A stretch of 64,000 bases of DNA from Pimelobacter simplex (GTDB lineage: Bacteria > Actinomycetota > Actinomycetes > Propionibacteriales > Nocardioidaceae), in the NCBI RefSeq assembly GCF_024662235.1, contig NZ_CP096276.1, forward strand, positions 4,030,001-4,094,000, in the 5' to 3' direction. This document shows, one piece after another, positions 27,305-37,103 of this stretch. Under the pieces are notes generated by a model that saw only the letters and a list, made by a program, of their open reading frames with translations, was not told the origin of the DNA and searched no databases. Numbering within the stretch: the first letter of the stretch is position 1; each line of letters starts with the position of its first letter. The translations under genes and the position numbers were made by a program.

Positions 27305-27667
27305 ATGACGGAGCCCGCGCAGCCGCTCACCGACAGCACGTCCTTCGCCCCCGACCAGGTGGTCTGGGAAGACGAGATCTGGGTCCTCGCCCGCCACGAC
27401 GCCGGCGACCGGCTCGGGCTGACCCTCCACCACCGCGACCCCGAGGCGTTCGGCCAGCTCTCCGACGAGCACGCCTCGCAGCTGGGCCGGATCGGCAACC
27501 GCCTGATCCGGATCATCGAGAACCTCCCCGACGCCGGCAAGGTCACCCTCGGCCGGACGACGGGCGAGTACGTCCAGCTCGCGTTCGAGGCCCCGGGCGT
27601 CGGCGCCGAGCGGCTCCACGACATCGCGGTCAAGCTCGCCAACTGGGGCGGGGACGCCCGCGCCTGA
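27305..27667 (+). CDS. HIT-superfamily-like protein lacking the His triad
   Basis: A 120-residue cytoplasmic protein. The order VVWEDEIWVLARHDAGDRLGLTLHHRDPEAFGQLSDEHASQLGRIGNRLIRIIENL resembles HIT-fold proteins. Where the catalytic HxHxH is expected the sequence reads EYVQLAFEAPG, so nucleotide hydrolase activity is unlikely. The function is unknown. Assignment rests on pattern only. Confidence 0.6.
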   Translation: MTEPAQPLTDSTSFAPDQVVWEDEIWVLARHDAGDRLGLTLHHRDPEAFGQLSDEHASQLGRIGNRLIRIIENLPDAGKVTLGRTTGEYVQLAFEAPGVGAERLHDIAVKLANWGGDARA

Positions 27668-27725
27668 TTCCGCTCCCGAGCGGCGCTCGGGGCACTAGAG
27701 TCCCCTCGGAAAGGGGGCGACTCTG

Positions 27726-30290
27726 ATGACGGCGATGGGGCCCGTCCTGCTCACCCGTCCCCGGCTGCACGCCCGCCTGGACCCGGACGAGCCGCGGATC
27801 GCCGTCCTGTCGGCGCCGAGCGGCTCGGGCAAGACCAGCCTGGTCCGCTGCTGGGTCGCCTCGCGCGCCCCCGGGACCGTCGTCTGGGCGACCCTCGAGA
27901 CCGACCACGTCCGCCGCGCGAGCTTCTGGCAGACCGTCCTCACCAACGCCGGCCGGCTCGGGGTGCTGCCCGTCGCCGAGGCCGCCGGCCTGATCGGCGA
28001 GGTCGAGCGCACCCACGACCTGCCCGCGGTCGTCGCCGGCGCGCTGTCCGGACGCGGCCCGCTGGTGCTGGTGGTCGACGCCCACGAGCGGCTGCGCGAC
28101 GACACCGGCGCCGTCGACGCCGACCTGACCCGCCTGGTCCAGCTGTGCCCCGAGCTCAAGGTGGTCGTCACCACCCGGACCACCACCGGGCTGGCCGCGC
28201 CGGGGCGCACGCTGCGCGGGGACGTCGAGCTGCTCGGCGCCGCCGACCTCGCCTTCACCGAGGCCGAGACCCGCGACCTGCTCACCGCCTTCGGCGAGCC
28301 CGGGGTCGCCGCGAGCGCCGCCGAGCTGCACGCGGTCACCGACGGCTTCCCGCTCGCCGTGCGCGCGGGCATGCTCTCGCTGAGCCGCGCCGGCGCCGGA
28401 CCCGACGCACCCGACTGGCAGTCGCTGGTCGCCGACGACCTGCGGCTCCAGCTCGGCGCCGGGGCGGCCTACGACTTCGTGCTGGCGACCTGCGTGCCGC
28501 CGTACTTCGACACCGACCTCGCGCTCGACCTCACCGGGAGCACCGACGTCAAGGAGACGCTCGCCGAGCTCGAGTGGAACGGCTTCGGCCGCTGGATCCC
28601 GTTCGCCCCCGGCCGCCAGGTCTTCCAGTACGTCGAGTCGCTGCGGACCGCCATGCTCGCCGACGCCGCGCGCCTCCCCGCCGCCCAGCAGGCGCGCGCC
28701 GCGTTGCTCGCCGCGACCTGGCTGCACCGCAACGGCAACTTCGAGACCGCCTTCGAGGTCGCCGTCGCCGCCCGCCAGTACGACTTCGCGGGCCGGGTCT
28801 ACGCCGCGCTGGTCGCCAGCGACCCCGACACGATCACCACCGGCCGCTTCGACCGGCACCTCGCGTCGGTGCCGCGCAGCGCGCTCACCCAGTACCCCGC
28901 GCTGGCCCTCGGCCGCGGCCTCGCGTGCCACCGCAACCCCGCCCTGCTGGGCGCCGCGGCGGAGTTCTTCCGCATCCCCGCCGCATGGACCGGACCGCGG
29001 CTGCCCGAGATGGGCCCCGGCGAGGTGCTCATGGGCCACACCGCCAAGGTCGCGAGCCTGCGGGTGCTCGGCCGCTTCGACGAGTCCGCCCGCGCGGCCC
29101 ACCAGGCGCTCGCCTACTTCGACACGATCCCCGACGGGGAGCAGCACCACGTCGCCGACCTCGGCGCCACACTGCTGCGCCACCTGGCGTACTCGCTGTT
29201 CCAGGACGGGCAGGTCGACGCGGCCCGCGCGTCCGCCCTGCGCGCCATCGCGATGAGCACCCGGCCCGAGTCGCTCAACCACACGGCCGTCTACGTCGTC
29301 GGGTTCAACGCGCTCGACGGGCGTTCCGCGGACGCCCGCGCCGCGCGCGGCCACGTCGACCCGGAGGCCTGGCGCCCCGGCCAGACCCGGACCTACAGCA
29401 ACGCACTGGGCCGGATCGGGCAGGCGGCGCTGCTGCTCGACGACTTCGAGCTGGAGGCCTCCGTCGCCGAGTACGACGGCTGCGCGTTCGCGACGACCTC
29501 CGAGTTCTGGCCCTTCGTCACCTGGACGCTGATGCACGCGCGGCTCGGGCTGGGCCACGCGGCCACCGAGGCGCACCGGGTCGAGGCCGCGCTCGCCCGC
29601 ACGCCCGCACCGCCGGGGATGACCGACAGCATGGGCGCGGCCGCCGTACGGGGGGCGCTCGCGGTGCTCTGGCTGGCCGCCGGCAACCGGACCAAGGCCG
29701 GGCCGCTGCTCCGGCTCCGCTCCCGCTACAGCGGCCAGGTCGCGCCCGCGGTGACGCTCGCCCGGCTGCTCGCCGGGGAGCCGGCCGAGGCGCTGGCGGC
29801 GCTGCCCCGGCTCGAGACCCGGCCCGGTCACACGACCCGCTCGCTCGCGGCGACGCTCACCATCGGTGCCGCCGCGGCGCTGCGCACCGGCCTGCCCGAC
29901 ACGGCCGCGGCACTGCTCGACCGGGTGCTCGCCCTGGTCGGCCCGGGCGGCGCGCGGGCCCACCTGATGTACCTGCCCGCGAGCGACCTGGTCGCGCTGC
30001 GCGCCCTCGCCGCCGAGCGCGGCGACGCGGGGCTGCGCGACTACCTGGCCGGTCCGGTGCCGGACGCCATCACCAGCGAGACCCTCGCCGCCTCGCTGAC
30101 CCCGCAGGAGCGCGTGGTGATCTCCGCCCTGGCCCACCACCCGACCCGGGCCGCGGCCGCCGCCGCGCTGCACGTCACCGAGAACACGGTGAAGACCCAC
30201 CTGCAGCGGATCTACCGCAAGCTCGGGGTCAACTCCCGCGACGCGGTCATCGAGAAGGCGATCGAGCTGGACCTGCTGGCTCCGCGCTGA
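27726..30290 (+). CDS. MalT-like LuxR-family ATPase regulator, copy 1
   Basis: An 854-residue activator. An N-terminal STAND-type NTPase carries Walker A APSGSGKTSLVRCW (about 28-41) and a Walker B-like LVLVVDAHERLRDD. A central helical (TPR-like) region follows, then a C-terminal LuxR helix-turn-helix LTPQERVVISALAHHPTRAAAAAALHVTENTVKTHLQRIYRKLG (about 795-840). MalT-type proteins oligomerise with ATP and an inducer and bind tandem sites. It is clearly paralogous to the regulator at 37.3 kb. ATG 27726 has an AAAGGGGG site. It converges with and overlaps the MFS gene by 44 bases. Confidence 0.9.
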   Translation: MTAMGPVLLTRPRLHARLDPDEPRIAVLSAPSGSGKTSLVRCWVASRAPGTVVWATLETDHVRRASFWQTVLTNAGRLGVLPVAEAAGLIGEVERTHDLPAVVAGALSGRGPLVLVVDAHERLRDDTGAVDADLTRLVQLCPELKVVVTTRTTTGLAAPGRTLRGDVELLGAADLAFTEAETRDLLTAFGEPGVAASAAELHAVTDGFPLAVRAGMLSLSRAGAGPDAPDWQSLVADDLRLQLGAGAAYDFVLATCVPPYFDTDLALDLTGSTDVKETLAELEWNGFGRWIPFAPGRQVFQYVESLRTAMLADAARLPAAQQARAALLAATWLHRNGNFETAFEVAVAARQYDFAGRVYAALVASDPDTITTGRFDRHLASVPRSALTQYPALALGRGLACHRNPALLGAAAEFFRIPAAWTGPRLPEMGPGEVLMGHTAKVASLRVLGRFDESARAAHQALAYFDTIPDGEQHHVADLGATLLRHLAYSLFQDGQVDAARASALRAIAMSTRPESLNHTAVYVVGFNALDGRSADARAARGHVDPEAWRPGQTRTYSNALGRIGQAALLLDDFELEASVAEYDGCAFATTSEFWPFVTWTLMHARLGLGHAATEAHRVEAALARTPAPPGMTDSMGAAAVRGALAVLWLAAGNRTKAGPLLRLRSRYSGQVAPAVTLARLLAGEPAEALAALPRLETRPGHTTRSLAATLTIGAAAALRTGLPDTAAALLDRVLALVGPGGARAHLMYLPASDLVALRALAAERGDAGLRDYLAGPVPDAITSETLAASLTPQERVVISALAHHPTRAAAAAALHVTENTVKTHLQRIYRKLGVNSRDAVIEKAIELDLLAPR

Positions 30291-31725
30291 GCGTCGCGGT
30301 CTCGCTGCGGCGTGCCGTCAGGGCGAGGACCAGCGCCGCGAGCAGGCCGGAGACCGCGCAGATCGTCCACACCGCGTAGTAGCCGCCGAGGCTGCCGCCG
30401 CTCACCTTGAGCGAGCCCGTGCTCGCCAGGCAGATCGCGAAGACGGACGACGCGAGGCCGCCGCCGATCGTCTTGCTGGCGTTGGTGAGCCCGGTCGCCG
30501 AGCCGACCCGGCCGGGCGGCGCGACCGCGGCCGCCGCGGCGGGGATCGCCGCGACCAGGCCGCCGGTGCCGAGACCGATCACCGCCATCACGCCCCACGC
30601 CGCGCCGGGGTCGGCGTGCAGGGGCAGCCAGGCGGCGTACCCGGCGGCGTAGACGAGGCAGCCCGCGACCATCGCGCGCCGGGCACCGAGCCAGCGGCTG
30701 ATCGGCCCCAGGGTCAGCGCGCCGATCGCCAGGCAGGCGACGTAGAACGCGACCCGGGCCGAGCCCTGCGCCGCGGTGAGGCCGAAGCCGTAGCCGTGCA
30801 CCGCCGGGTCGCTGCGGAAGTACGTCGACAGCGGCACCTGCGCGCCGAGCAGCGACATGCCGACGAGGAACGCCGTGGCCTGGACGCTCCACTGCGCGGG
30901 GTGGGTGAGCAGCCGGACGTCGACCATCGGGTCGGCGTGGCCGGCCTCGTAGCGCCACCAGGGCACCAGCAACGCGAGGCCGAGCGCGACCAGCAGCCAC
31001 GCCGGCACCGAGGTCACGCCGTCGAGGCGGATGAGCACGAGACCACCGAGGACGGCCAGGACGGCGAGCGCCATCAGGCCGAGCCCGCCCCAGTCGAAGC
31101 GACCGCCGCCGGGCAGGCCCGGGAGGTCCTCCAGCAGCAGGAGCAGCGGGAGGCACAGCGTCACCACGACCGCCGGCAGGACCAGCATGGTGGTGAGCGA
31201 GACCCGCTCTGCCAGCTGCCCGGCGAGCAGCGCGGCCACGATCACCGACAGCTCCAGCGTGGCCACCAGGATCGCCGCCACCCGGCGGGTGACCCGGCCC
31301 TGGTCGGGACGGCCTGCCGTGCGCCGGTGGATCACCGCGACCTCGATCGGCAGCCACACGACGTAGGTGCCCTGGAGAGTCCAGGCGACCAGCATCACCG
31401 GGAAGGTCGGCGCCAGTGCGATCCCCCAGGTCGCCACCGCCACGACGGCGGTCGCGCCGATGAGCACCCGCCGGTGCCCGACCATGTCGCCCAGCCGGGC
31501 CAGCGGGGGCACGACCAGCGCGGAAAAGATCAGCTGGGCGGCCTCGAGCCAGTTCAGGTCGGCGTACCGGACGTCGAGGTCGTGGGCGATGTCGACCAGC
31601 ACCGGGCCGTAGTAGCCCTGGATCACGCCGCTCGCGACCTCGACCGCGGCGAGCAGCGCGATGACGGCGAGGAGCGGGTGACGCGGCGGGCGACATCCGC
31701 GACGGAGCATTGTCACAGCACTCAT
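30247..31725 (-). CDS. MFS transporter, DHA2-like
   Basis: A 492-residue membrane protein with about 14 predicted helices, as in the QacA/EmrB group. Landmarks are VIQGYYGPVLVDIAHDLDVRYADLNWLEAAQLIFSALVVPPLARLGDMVGHRRVLI (helices 1-3 and loop) and VGSATGLTNASKTIGGGLASSVFAICLA near the C-terminus. Substrate unknown. ATG 31725 is preferred; the first 50 bases of the coding region contain one copy of the repeated regulatory element that faces the opposite gene, so both divergent genes may be co-regulated. Confidence 0.82.
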   Translation of the reverse strand: MSAVTMLRRGCRPPRHPLLAVIALLAAVEVASGVIQGYYGPVLVDIAHDLDVRYADLNWLEAAQLIFSALVVPPLARLGDMVGHRRVLIGATAVVAVATWGIALAPTFPVMLVAWTLQGTYVVWLPIEVAVIHRRTAGRPDQGRVTRRVAAILVATLELSVIVAALLAGQLAERVSLTTMLVLPAVVVTLCLPLLLLLEDLPGLPGGGRFDWGGLGLMALAVLAVLGGLVLIRLDGVTSVPAWLLVALGLALLVPWWRYEAGHADPMVDVRLLTHPAQWSVQATAFLVGMSLLGAQVPLSTYFRSDPAVHGYGFGLTAAQGSARVAFYVACLAIGALTLGPISRWLGARRAMVAGCLVYAAGYAAWLPLHADPGAAWGVMAVIGLGTGGLVAAIPAAAAAVAPPGRVGSATGLTNASKTIGGGLASSVFAICLASTGSLKVSGGSLGGYYAVWTICAVSGLLAALVLALTARRSETATLSAEPAGPARSPSR

Positions 31726-31749
31726 GGTGGGGGTTCGCTGAATCCGCCG
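31676..31749 (+). promoter_or_regulatory. Copy 1 of a 74-bp regulatory element (GGGTGAC-N5-GGGCGAC)
   Basis: GGGTGAC at 31676 and GGGCGAC at 31688 are spaced 12 bases start to start. Further conserved blocks follow at fixed distances: CGGAG (31703), AGCAC (31717), GGGGGTTCG (31729) and CCGCCG (31744). The same blocks occur without gaps at 39871, and partly at 36956. It ends 38 bases before the sortase-fusion start and overlaps the first codons of the divergent MFS gene. Likely a MalT-like activator site plus promoter (inference). Confidence 0.7.
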
Positions 31750-31787
31750 GTGCATGTCGTCCGGCCCTCGGAACGAAAGATGCTCCC

Positions 31788-34700
31788 TTGCGCGCTCCCC
31801 GCACCCCTTCCCTCGTCCGTCGCGCTCTCGTGACGGCACCGCTCGCCCTCGCCCTCGCCCTCACCGGGACGACGGTCGTGGCCACCGTCGGCGCGAGCCC
31901 CGCCCGCGCCGCGGCGGCGCCGGGGCCGGTCCAGCCGTGCGGCCCGACGCCGTCGTCCGGGTTCGCGCAGAGCGAGGTCGTCACCGGCCTCGACGAGCCG
32001 ACCGTCCTCGACGTCGACGGCGCCGGCAACGTCTTCGTCGTCGAGAGCGGCACCGGCCGCCCGCTCAAGCTCGTCCCGCTGGCCTCCGGCTACGCGACCG
32101 TCGTGCTTCCCGACAACATCAACCAGGGCCACGGCATCGCCGTGGGGGCCGACGGCGACGTGTGGTTCTCGGCCGGCGGCAACAACGTCGTGTCCCGGCT
32201 GATCCCGTCGGGCTCCAGCTATGTCCTCGAGCACGCCGTGGCCTGGGGCATGGCGTACCCGGCCGCCCTGGCGATCGCCGGCCCGGAGCAGGTCTACGTG
32301 ACGGCGGCCAACGGCGGGAAGGTGCTGGCCCTGACGCCCGGCAACCCCGACTGGGTCCAGACCGAGGTGCGGTCGACCCCGCCGGGCTACCAGCCGTTCG
32401 GGCTGGCGCTCGACGACGACGGCGCGCTCTACTCCACCGCCTTCAGCAACGCCACCACGAGCCAGGTCGTCCGGTCCACGCCGTCGGGCGGCGGCTGGAC
32501 GCACACCGAGATCCCGGTGACCGGCCTGAGCAGCCCCCGCGGCATCGAGGTCGGCCCGGACGGCACGCTCTACGTCGCCGACACCGGCAACGACCGGATC
32601 GTGACGCTCACCCCGGCCGGGGCCGGCTGGACCCAGGCGGTGCTGCCGGTCACCGGCCTCGCCGCGCCCCACGACGTCGCCCTCGACGACGACGGGAACC
32701 TGTACGTCACCGACACCGGCAACGACCGCGTCGTCAAGCTGACCCCGCGCACCGTGCAGGCCGTCGCCGACACCGCCACCACCACGGGCGGCGCCCCGGT
32801 GACCACCGACGTCCGGGCCAACGACAACGGCGGCGGTGCGGCCCTCGCCGTACCGACCGTGGCGACGCACCCCGCGCACGGCACGGTCGCCGTCACCCCG
32901 AACGGCGCGATCACCTACACGCCGGACGCCGGCTTCTCCGGCACCGACACCTACACGTACGCCGTCCGCAACGCCGGCGGCACCGTGTGCGACACCGCCC
33001 AGGTCACCGTGACCGTGGGCCAGGACAACTCCTGCGGCCCGGTCGGGACCACCGGCGGCACCGGTCGCACCGTCATCCCGTCGGGCATCGAGTACCCCAG
33101 CCAGCTGGCGATCGACGGCGACGGCCGCCTCTTCGTCACCGACACCGACCGCGGCGAGGTCGTACGGCTCACCCCGTCGGGTTCCGGCTTCACGCGCTCG
33201 GTGGTCGCGACCGGCGTCGCCGGCGCGGCCGGCATCGCCGTCGACGACGACGGGAACCTGTTCGTCACCTCCTGGAACGCCGGCACCGTCACCCGGCTGG
33301 CCCCGTCGGGCGGCGGCTACACCAGCACGGTGGTCGCCTCCGGTCCGCTCCTCGGCCAGCTCCACGGGATCGCGGTCGCCCCGAACGGCGACCTCTACGT
33401 CTCCGCCAACACCCACCAGCTCAACCAGGGCCGGGTGCTGCGTCTGGTCGCCGCCTCGGGCTACGCCACCGAGGTCGTTGCCTCCGGTCTGACGTTCCCG
33501 CACGCCGTCGCCGTCGACCCGGCCGGCACCGCCTACGTCGTCACCGCGTCCACCGTGGTCCGGATCCGGACGACCGTCACCGGCTCCACCCAGGACGTCG
33601 TGGCGACCGGGCTCCAGGACGCCTACGGTCTCGCGGCCGACGCCGACGGCAACCTCTTCGTCGGCGACACCTCCCACCAGCGGATCCTCCGGCTCACCCC
33701 GTCGGGCGGCGGCTTCGCCTCCTCGGTCGTCCCGGGCTGGGGCGACACCGGCCCGCTGGGCATCGCGGTGCGCGGCGACGGCGTCCTCTTCGTGGCCGAC
33801 GGCGGGACCAACCAACTCGTCATGCTCGGTCCCGCACGGCTCGAGGCCGGGGACGACACCACCGCCGTCACGGGCGGCGGCTCGGTGATCACCGACGTCC
33901 GGGCGAACGACACGACCAACGCGCCGCTGGCCGCGCCGACCGTCGTCGGCGCTCCGGCGCACGGCACGGCCGCGGTCAACCCCGACGGCACCATCACCTA
34001 CACGCCCGCGGCGGGCTGGTCCGGCACCGACCACTACACCTACGAGGTCCGCGACACCGCCGCGCCCGCCCAGGTCTGCGACGTCGCCACGGTGACGATC
34101 GAGGTCGCCGCGGACGACGGCTGCGCGCCCCTCTCCTCGACGGCGTACGCCGGCCGCTTCGTCGCGACCCACGACCTGGTCGAGCCGACCGGCATCGCGG
34201 TCGACGCGCGGCGGATCGTCTTCATCTCCGACCCCGGCAGCCCGGCGGTGATCGGCTGGGGCCCCGGCAGCGGCCCCTCGACGATCGACTCCCGGCCGGG
34301 CCTGGACCCGCAGGGCATCGCGGTCGACGCCGACGGCAACGTCTTCTACGCCGACGAGGGCGACCACGAGATCGTCCGGCTGGACTGGTCCGAGGCCGAC
34401 CACGACTACGGCACGCGCACGGTGCTCGCCGGCGACCTGCAGCGTCCCTCCGGCGTCGCCGTGGACGCCGACGGCAACGTCTACTTCACCGAGCGGGGCA
34501 GCGGCCACGTCGAGAAGCTGACGCCGTCCGGAGCGACGTACACGCGCCGGACCATCGCCGAGGGCCTCGACCGCCCGTACGGCATCGCCGTGGACGCCGA
34601 CGGCAACCTGTTCGTCGCGGACCGCGGCCACGACCGGGTCGTGCGGCTGACGCCGTCCGGCGCCGACTACACGCCGTCGGTGGTGTCGACGAGTGTCGAC

Positions 34701-36944
34701 GGCCCGACCGGCGTCGCGATCACCCCCGAGGGGGACCTGGTCATCGGCGACACCGGCAACAAGCGGGTGCTCCGGCTCGTCCCCACGGGCTCGGGCTACC
34801 GCCAGGAGACGATCCAGGCCTGGGGCGACCACGCCCCCACCTGGGTGGCGGCCTTCGACGGCGCGATCATCGTCGTCGACGCCGACGACACCGAGGTCGT
34901 CGTCCTCCCGTCGGTGCGCATCGACGCCGAGGACGACACCGCGAGCACCGATGCTCCGGACCCGGTGACCACCGACGTCCGGGCCAACGACACGTCCGCA
35001 CCCGGGGGCGTCCCGCTCGGCACGCCGCGGATCACCACCGCACCGGCCGGCGGTACGGCGACGGTCGGCGGCGACGGCTCGGTCACCTACACGCCGGCGG
35101 AGGGCTTCTCCGGCGAGGACTCCTACGTCTACGCGGTGTCCGAGGACCAGGAGGCGCCGATCGCGTGCTCCGGTGCCACGGTGACCGTGACCGTCCGCAA
35201 CGTGTTCACGCCGGGCTCCGGGGTGAGCACGCCGCAGAACGTCGCCCACCAGTCGGCGCTCACCGAGCTCGCGACCACCTCGGGCAAGCCCCTGGCGGCG
35301 TCCGGCGTCACCCAGGTGCGCGCACCCGGGCACGGCGCCGTCGAGATCCTCCCGAGCGGCGCCGTCACCTACACCCCGGCCGCGGGCTACAGCGGCCCGG
35401 ACAGCTACGAGGTCGAGGTCTGCGACACCTCCGTGCCCCAGCAGTGCGCGGAGATCACCGTCCCGGTCACCGTCGGGACCAACACCGTGACGGCGACCGA
35501 CGACGTGGCGAGCACCACCGTGGGCACCGCGGTCGACACCGACGTCACGGACAACGACCTCTCGGAGACCGGGCAGGACCTGGCCGAGCCCACGCTCACG
35601 ACCGCGGCGGCGTACGGCACGGTGGTCGCCGCGGACGGCGGGTTCCGCTACACCCCGGGCGCCGGCTTCTCGGGCGTCGACTCCTACGAGTACCAGGTCT
35701 GCGACACCTCGACCGAGGTGCCGTTCTGCGACACCGCGACGGTGCGGGTGACCGTGGCCAACGTGTTCACGACCGGGGCCGCGGTCACGACCGCGCAGGA
35801 CGTCCCCGTGGTCACCGACCTGGCCGACATCGCGAGCACCACCGGCAAGCCGCTGGACCCGGCGGCCGTCACCGTGGTGACCCCGCCGGAGCACGGCTCG
35901 GTCGTCGTCGACGAGGCCACCGGCGCGGTGACCTACCGGCCGGCGTCCGGCTTCCACGGCGACGACGGCTACACCGTCCGGGTCTGCGACACCTCCGCGC
36001 CGGTCCAGTGCCACGACGCCGAGGTGCGGCTCACCGTGACCGAGGACGACGAGGCCCCCGCCGCGCCGGTGATCACCACGACGACCCGCGCCCGGGTGGC
36101 GATCCCGGTCGACCGCTCCGGCGCCCCGCGCTCGGTCCGGCTCACCGACCAGGTCCGGATCTCCGGCTTCCGCCCCGGCGGTACGGCGTCCGGCCGGGCC
36201 ACGCTGTACGGACCGGTCACGCGTCCGTCGGCGTCCATGTGCACCCGCGCCAACGCGGTCGGGACGGTCTTCTTCACGCCGCGCGACGGCACCCTCACCA
36301 CGCCCTCGATCACCGTGCGCGAGCCCGGCTACTACACGTGGGTCGTCTCGACCACGGCCGACGAGCACAACGCGGCCGCGAGCCACTCCTGCGGCCAGGT
36401 CGCGGAGACCACCCTCGTGCACCGGCCCGCGGTCGGGAAGGTGCGCGTCGAGGCGGGCTTCTCGGGAACCCGCTCCCCGGTGGCCGGTCGCCGGCTGCGC
36501 CCGGTCCAGGTCTCCGTGCCCGCGCTCGACATGAGCGCCCGGGTCGACACCGTCGGCGCCCGCCGCGGCACCCTGCAGCTGCCCGGCACCACCCGGCGCG
36601 GCGGCTGGCTCGCCGGCTCCGCCGCTCCCGGCGAGGCCGTCGGTGCCACCGTGATCGCCGGCCACGTCTCCGACCGCCGCGACCGGCCGGGGGCCTTCGG
36701 CAAGCTGCGCCAGGCCCGCAAGGGACAGCTCGTCAAGGTCCGCGGGGCCGACGGGGTCGTCCGGACCTACCGGATCGCCTCGGTCACCACCCAGCCGCGC
36801 GGCCGCGGCCTGAGCGGCGCCTCGGTCGCGACCACGGGCGAGCACCGGCTCACCCTGGTCACCTGCACCGGCCGGGTGACCTACCGCAACGGACGCTTCC
36901 ACTACACGAAGAACCTCGTGGTGACGGCGGTGCCGGTGGGCTGA
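31788..36944 (+). CDS. Giant secreted protein: NHL propellers, cadherin-like repeats and a C-terminal sortase domain
   Basis: 1,718 residues. A signal peptide (LVRRALVTAPLALALALTG ... ARA) is followed by three blocks of NHL repeats (GIAVDADGNLFVADRGHDRVV type), each followed by a Big_9/cadherin-like domain (VTTDVRAND ... GTVAVTPNGAITYTPDAGFSGTDTYTY). Three more such domains and an Ig-like domain (VRLTDQVRISGFRPGG ... GYYTWVVSTT) follow. Residues about 1550-1718 match a class F-like sortase: His in VIAGHVSDRR (1626), catalytic Cys in LTLVTCTG (1693) and an Arg near 1700. TTG 31788 is chosen because GAAAGA lies 7 bases upstream and the signal peptide follows directly. It probably sits on the cell surface; joining a sortase to an adhesin-like stalk is unusual. 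Confidence 0.85.
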   Translation: MRAPRTPSLVRRALVTAPLALALALTGTTVVATVGASPARAAAAPGPVQPCGPTPSSGFAQSEVVTGLDEPTVLDVDGAGNVFVVESGTGRPLKLVPLASGYATVVLPDNINQGHGIAVGADGDVWFSAGGNNVVSRLIPSGSSYVLEHAVAWGMAYPAALAIAGPEQVYVTAANGGKVLALTPGNPDWVQTEVRSTPPGYQPFGLALDDDGALYSTAFSNATTSQVVRSTPSGGGWTHTEIPVTGLSSPRGIEVGPDGTLYVADTGNDRIVTLTPAGAGWTQAVLPVTGLAAPHDVALDDDGNLYVTDTGNDRVVKLTPRTVQAVADTATTTGGAPVTTDVRANDNGGGAALAVPTVATHPAHGTVAVTPNGAITYTPDAGFSGTDTYTYAVRNAGGTVCDTAQVTVTVGQDNSCGPVGTTGGTGRTVIPSGIEYPSQLAIDGDGRLFVTDTDRGEVVRLTPSGSGFTRSVVATGVAGAAGIAVDDDGNLFVTSWNAGTVTRLAPSGGGYTSTVVASGPLLGQLHGIAVAPNGDLYVSANTHQLNQGRVLRLVAASGYATEVVASGLTFPHAVAVDPAGTAYVVTASTVVRIRTTVTGSTQDVVATGLQDAYGLAADADGNLFVGDTSHQRILRLTPSGGGFASSVVPGWGDTGPLGIAVRGDGVLFVADGGTNQLVMLGPARLEAGDDTTAVTGGGSVITDVRANDTTNAPLAAPTVVGAPAHGTAAVNPDGTITYTPAAGWSGTDHYTYEVRDTAAPAQVCDVATVTIEVAADDGCAPLSSTAYAGRFVATHDLVEPTGIAVDARRIVFISDPGSPAVIGWGPGSGPSTIDSRPGLDPQGIAVDADGNVFYADEGDHEIVRLDWSEADHDYGTRTVLAGDLQRPSGVAVDADGNVYFTERGSGHVEKLTPSGATYTRRTIAEGLDRPYGIAVDADGNLFVADRGHDRVVRLTPSGADYTPSVVSTSVDGPTGVAITPEGDLVIGDTGNKRVLRLVPTGSGYRQETIQAWGDHAPTWVAAFDGAIIVVDADDTEVVVLPSVRIDAEDDTASTDAPDPVTTDVRANDTSAPGGVPLGTPRITTAPAGGTATVGGDGSVTYTPAEGFSGEDSYVYAVSEDQEAPIACSGATVTVTVRNVFTPGSGVSTPQNVAHQSALTELATTSGKPLAASGVTQVRAPGHGAVEILPSGAVTYTPAAGYSGPDSYEVEVCDTSVPQQCAEITVPVTVGTNTVTATDDVASTTVGTAVDTDVTDNDLSETGQDLAEPTLTTAAAYGTVVAADGGFRYTPGAGFSGVDSYEYQVCDTSTEVPFCDTATVRVTVANVFTTGAAVTTAQDVPVVTDLADIASTTGKPLDPAAVTVVTPPEHGSVVVDEATGAVTYRPASGFHGDDGYTVRVCDTSAPVQCHDAEVRLTVTEDDEAPAAPVITTTTRARVAIPVDRSGAPRSVRLTDQVRISGFRPGGTASGRATLYGPVTRPSASMCTRANAVGTVFFTPRDGTLTTPSITVREPGYYTWVVSTTADEHNAAASHSCGQVAETTLVHRPAVGKVRVEAGFSGTRSPVAGRRLRPVQVSVPALDMSARVDTVGARRGTLQLPGTTRRGGWLAGSAAPGEAVGATVIAGHVSDRRDRPGAFGKLRQARKGQLVKVRGADGVVRTYRIASVTTQPRGRGLSGASVATTGEHRLTLVTCTGRVTYRNGRFHYTKNLVVTAVPVG

Positions 36945-36955
36945 GACCCCGGTGC

Positions 36956-37029
36956 GGGTGACATGGCGGGCGACATCCCGCCCCCACCCTTGCCCCCGCC
37001 CACCCTGGCGGCCTTCGCTTGACCTGCCG
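36956..37029 (+). promoter_or_regulatory. Copy 2 of the 74-bp regulatory element
   Basis: GGGTGAC at 36956 and GGGCGAC at 36968, again 12 bases apart, with TTG at offset 34, TTCG at offset 58 and GCCG at offset 70 as in copy 1. It begins 12 bases after the sortase-fusion stop and lies far upstream (about 250 bases) of the second MalT-like gene, so the message would carry a long leader containing the hairpin at 37104. Confidence 0.6.
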
Positions 37030-37103
37030 ACGTACGTCGCCCGCTCCCGGGCAGACGCCGCGGCACCCGGCACCGCGTGTGGGGCGACGGTGCCGGCAGG
37101 CCG

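Noticed and set aside
27714..27722. A GGGCGAC-like site before the first MalT-like gene
   Set aside because: Only one heptamer is present, overlapping the ribosome site, with no GGGTGAC 12 bases upstream and no downstream blocks.
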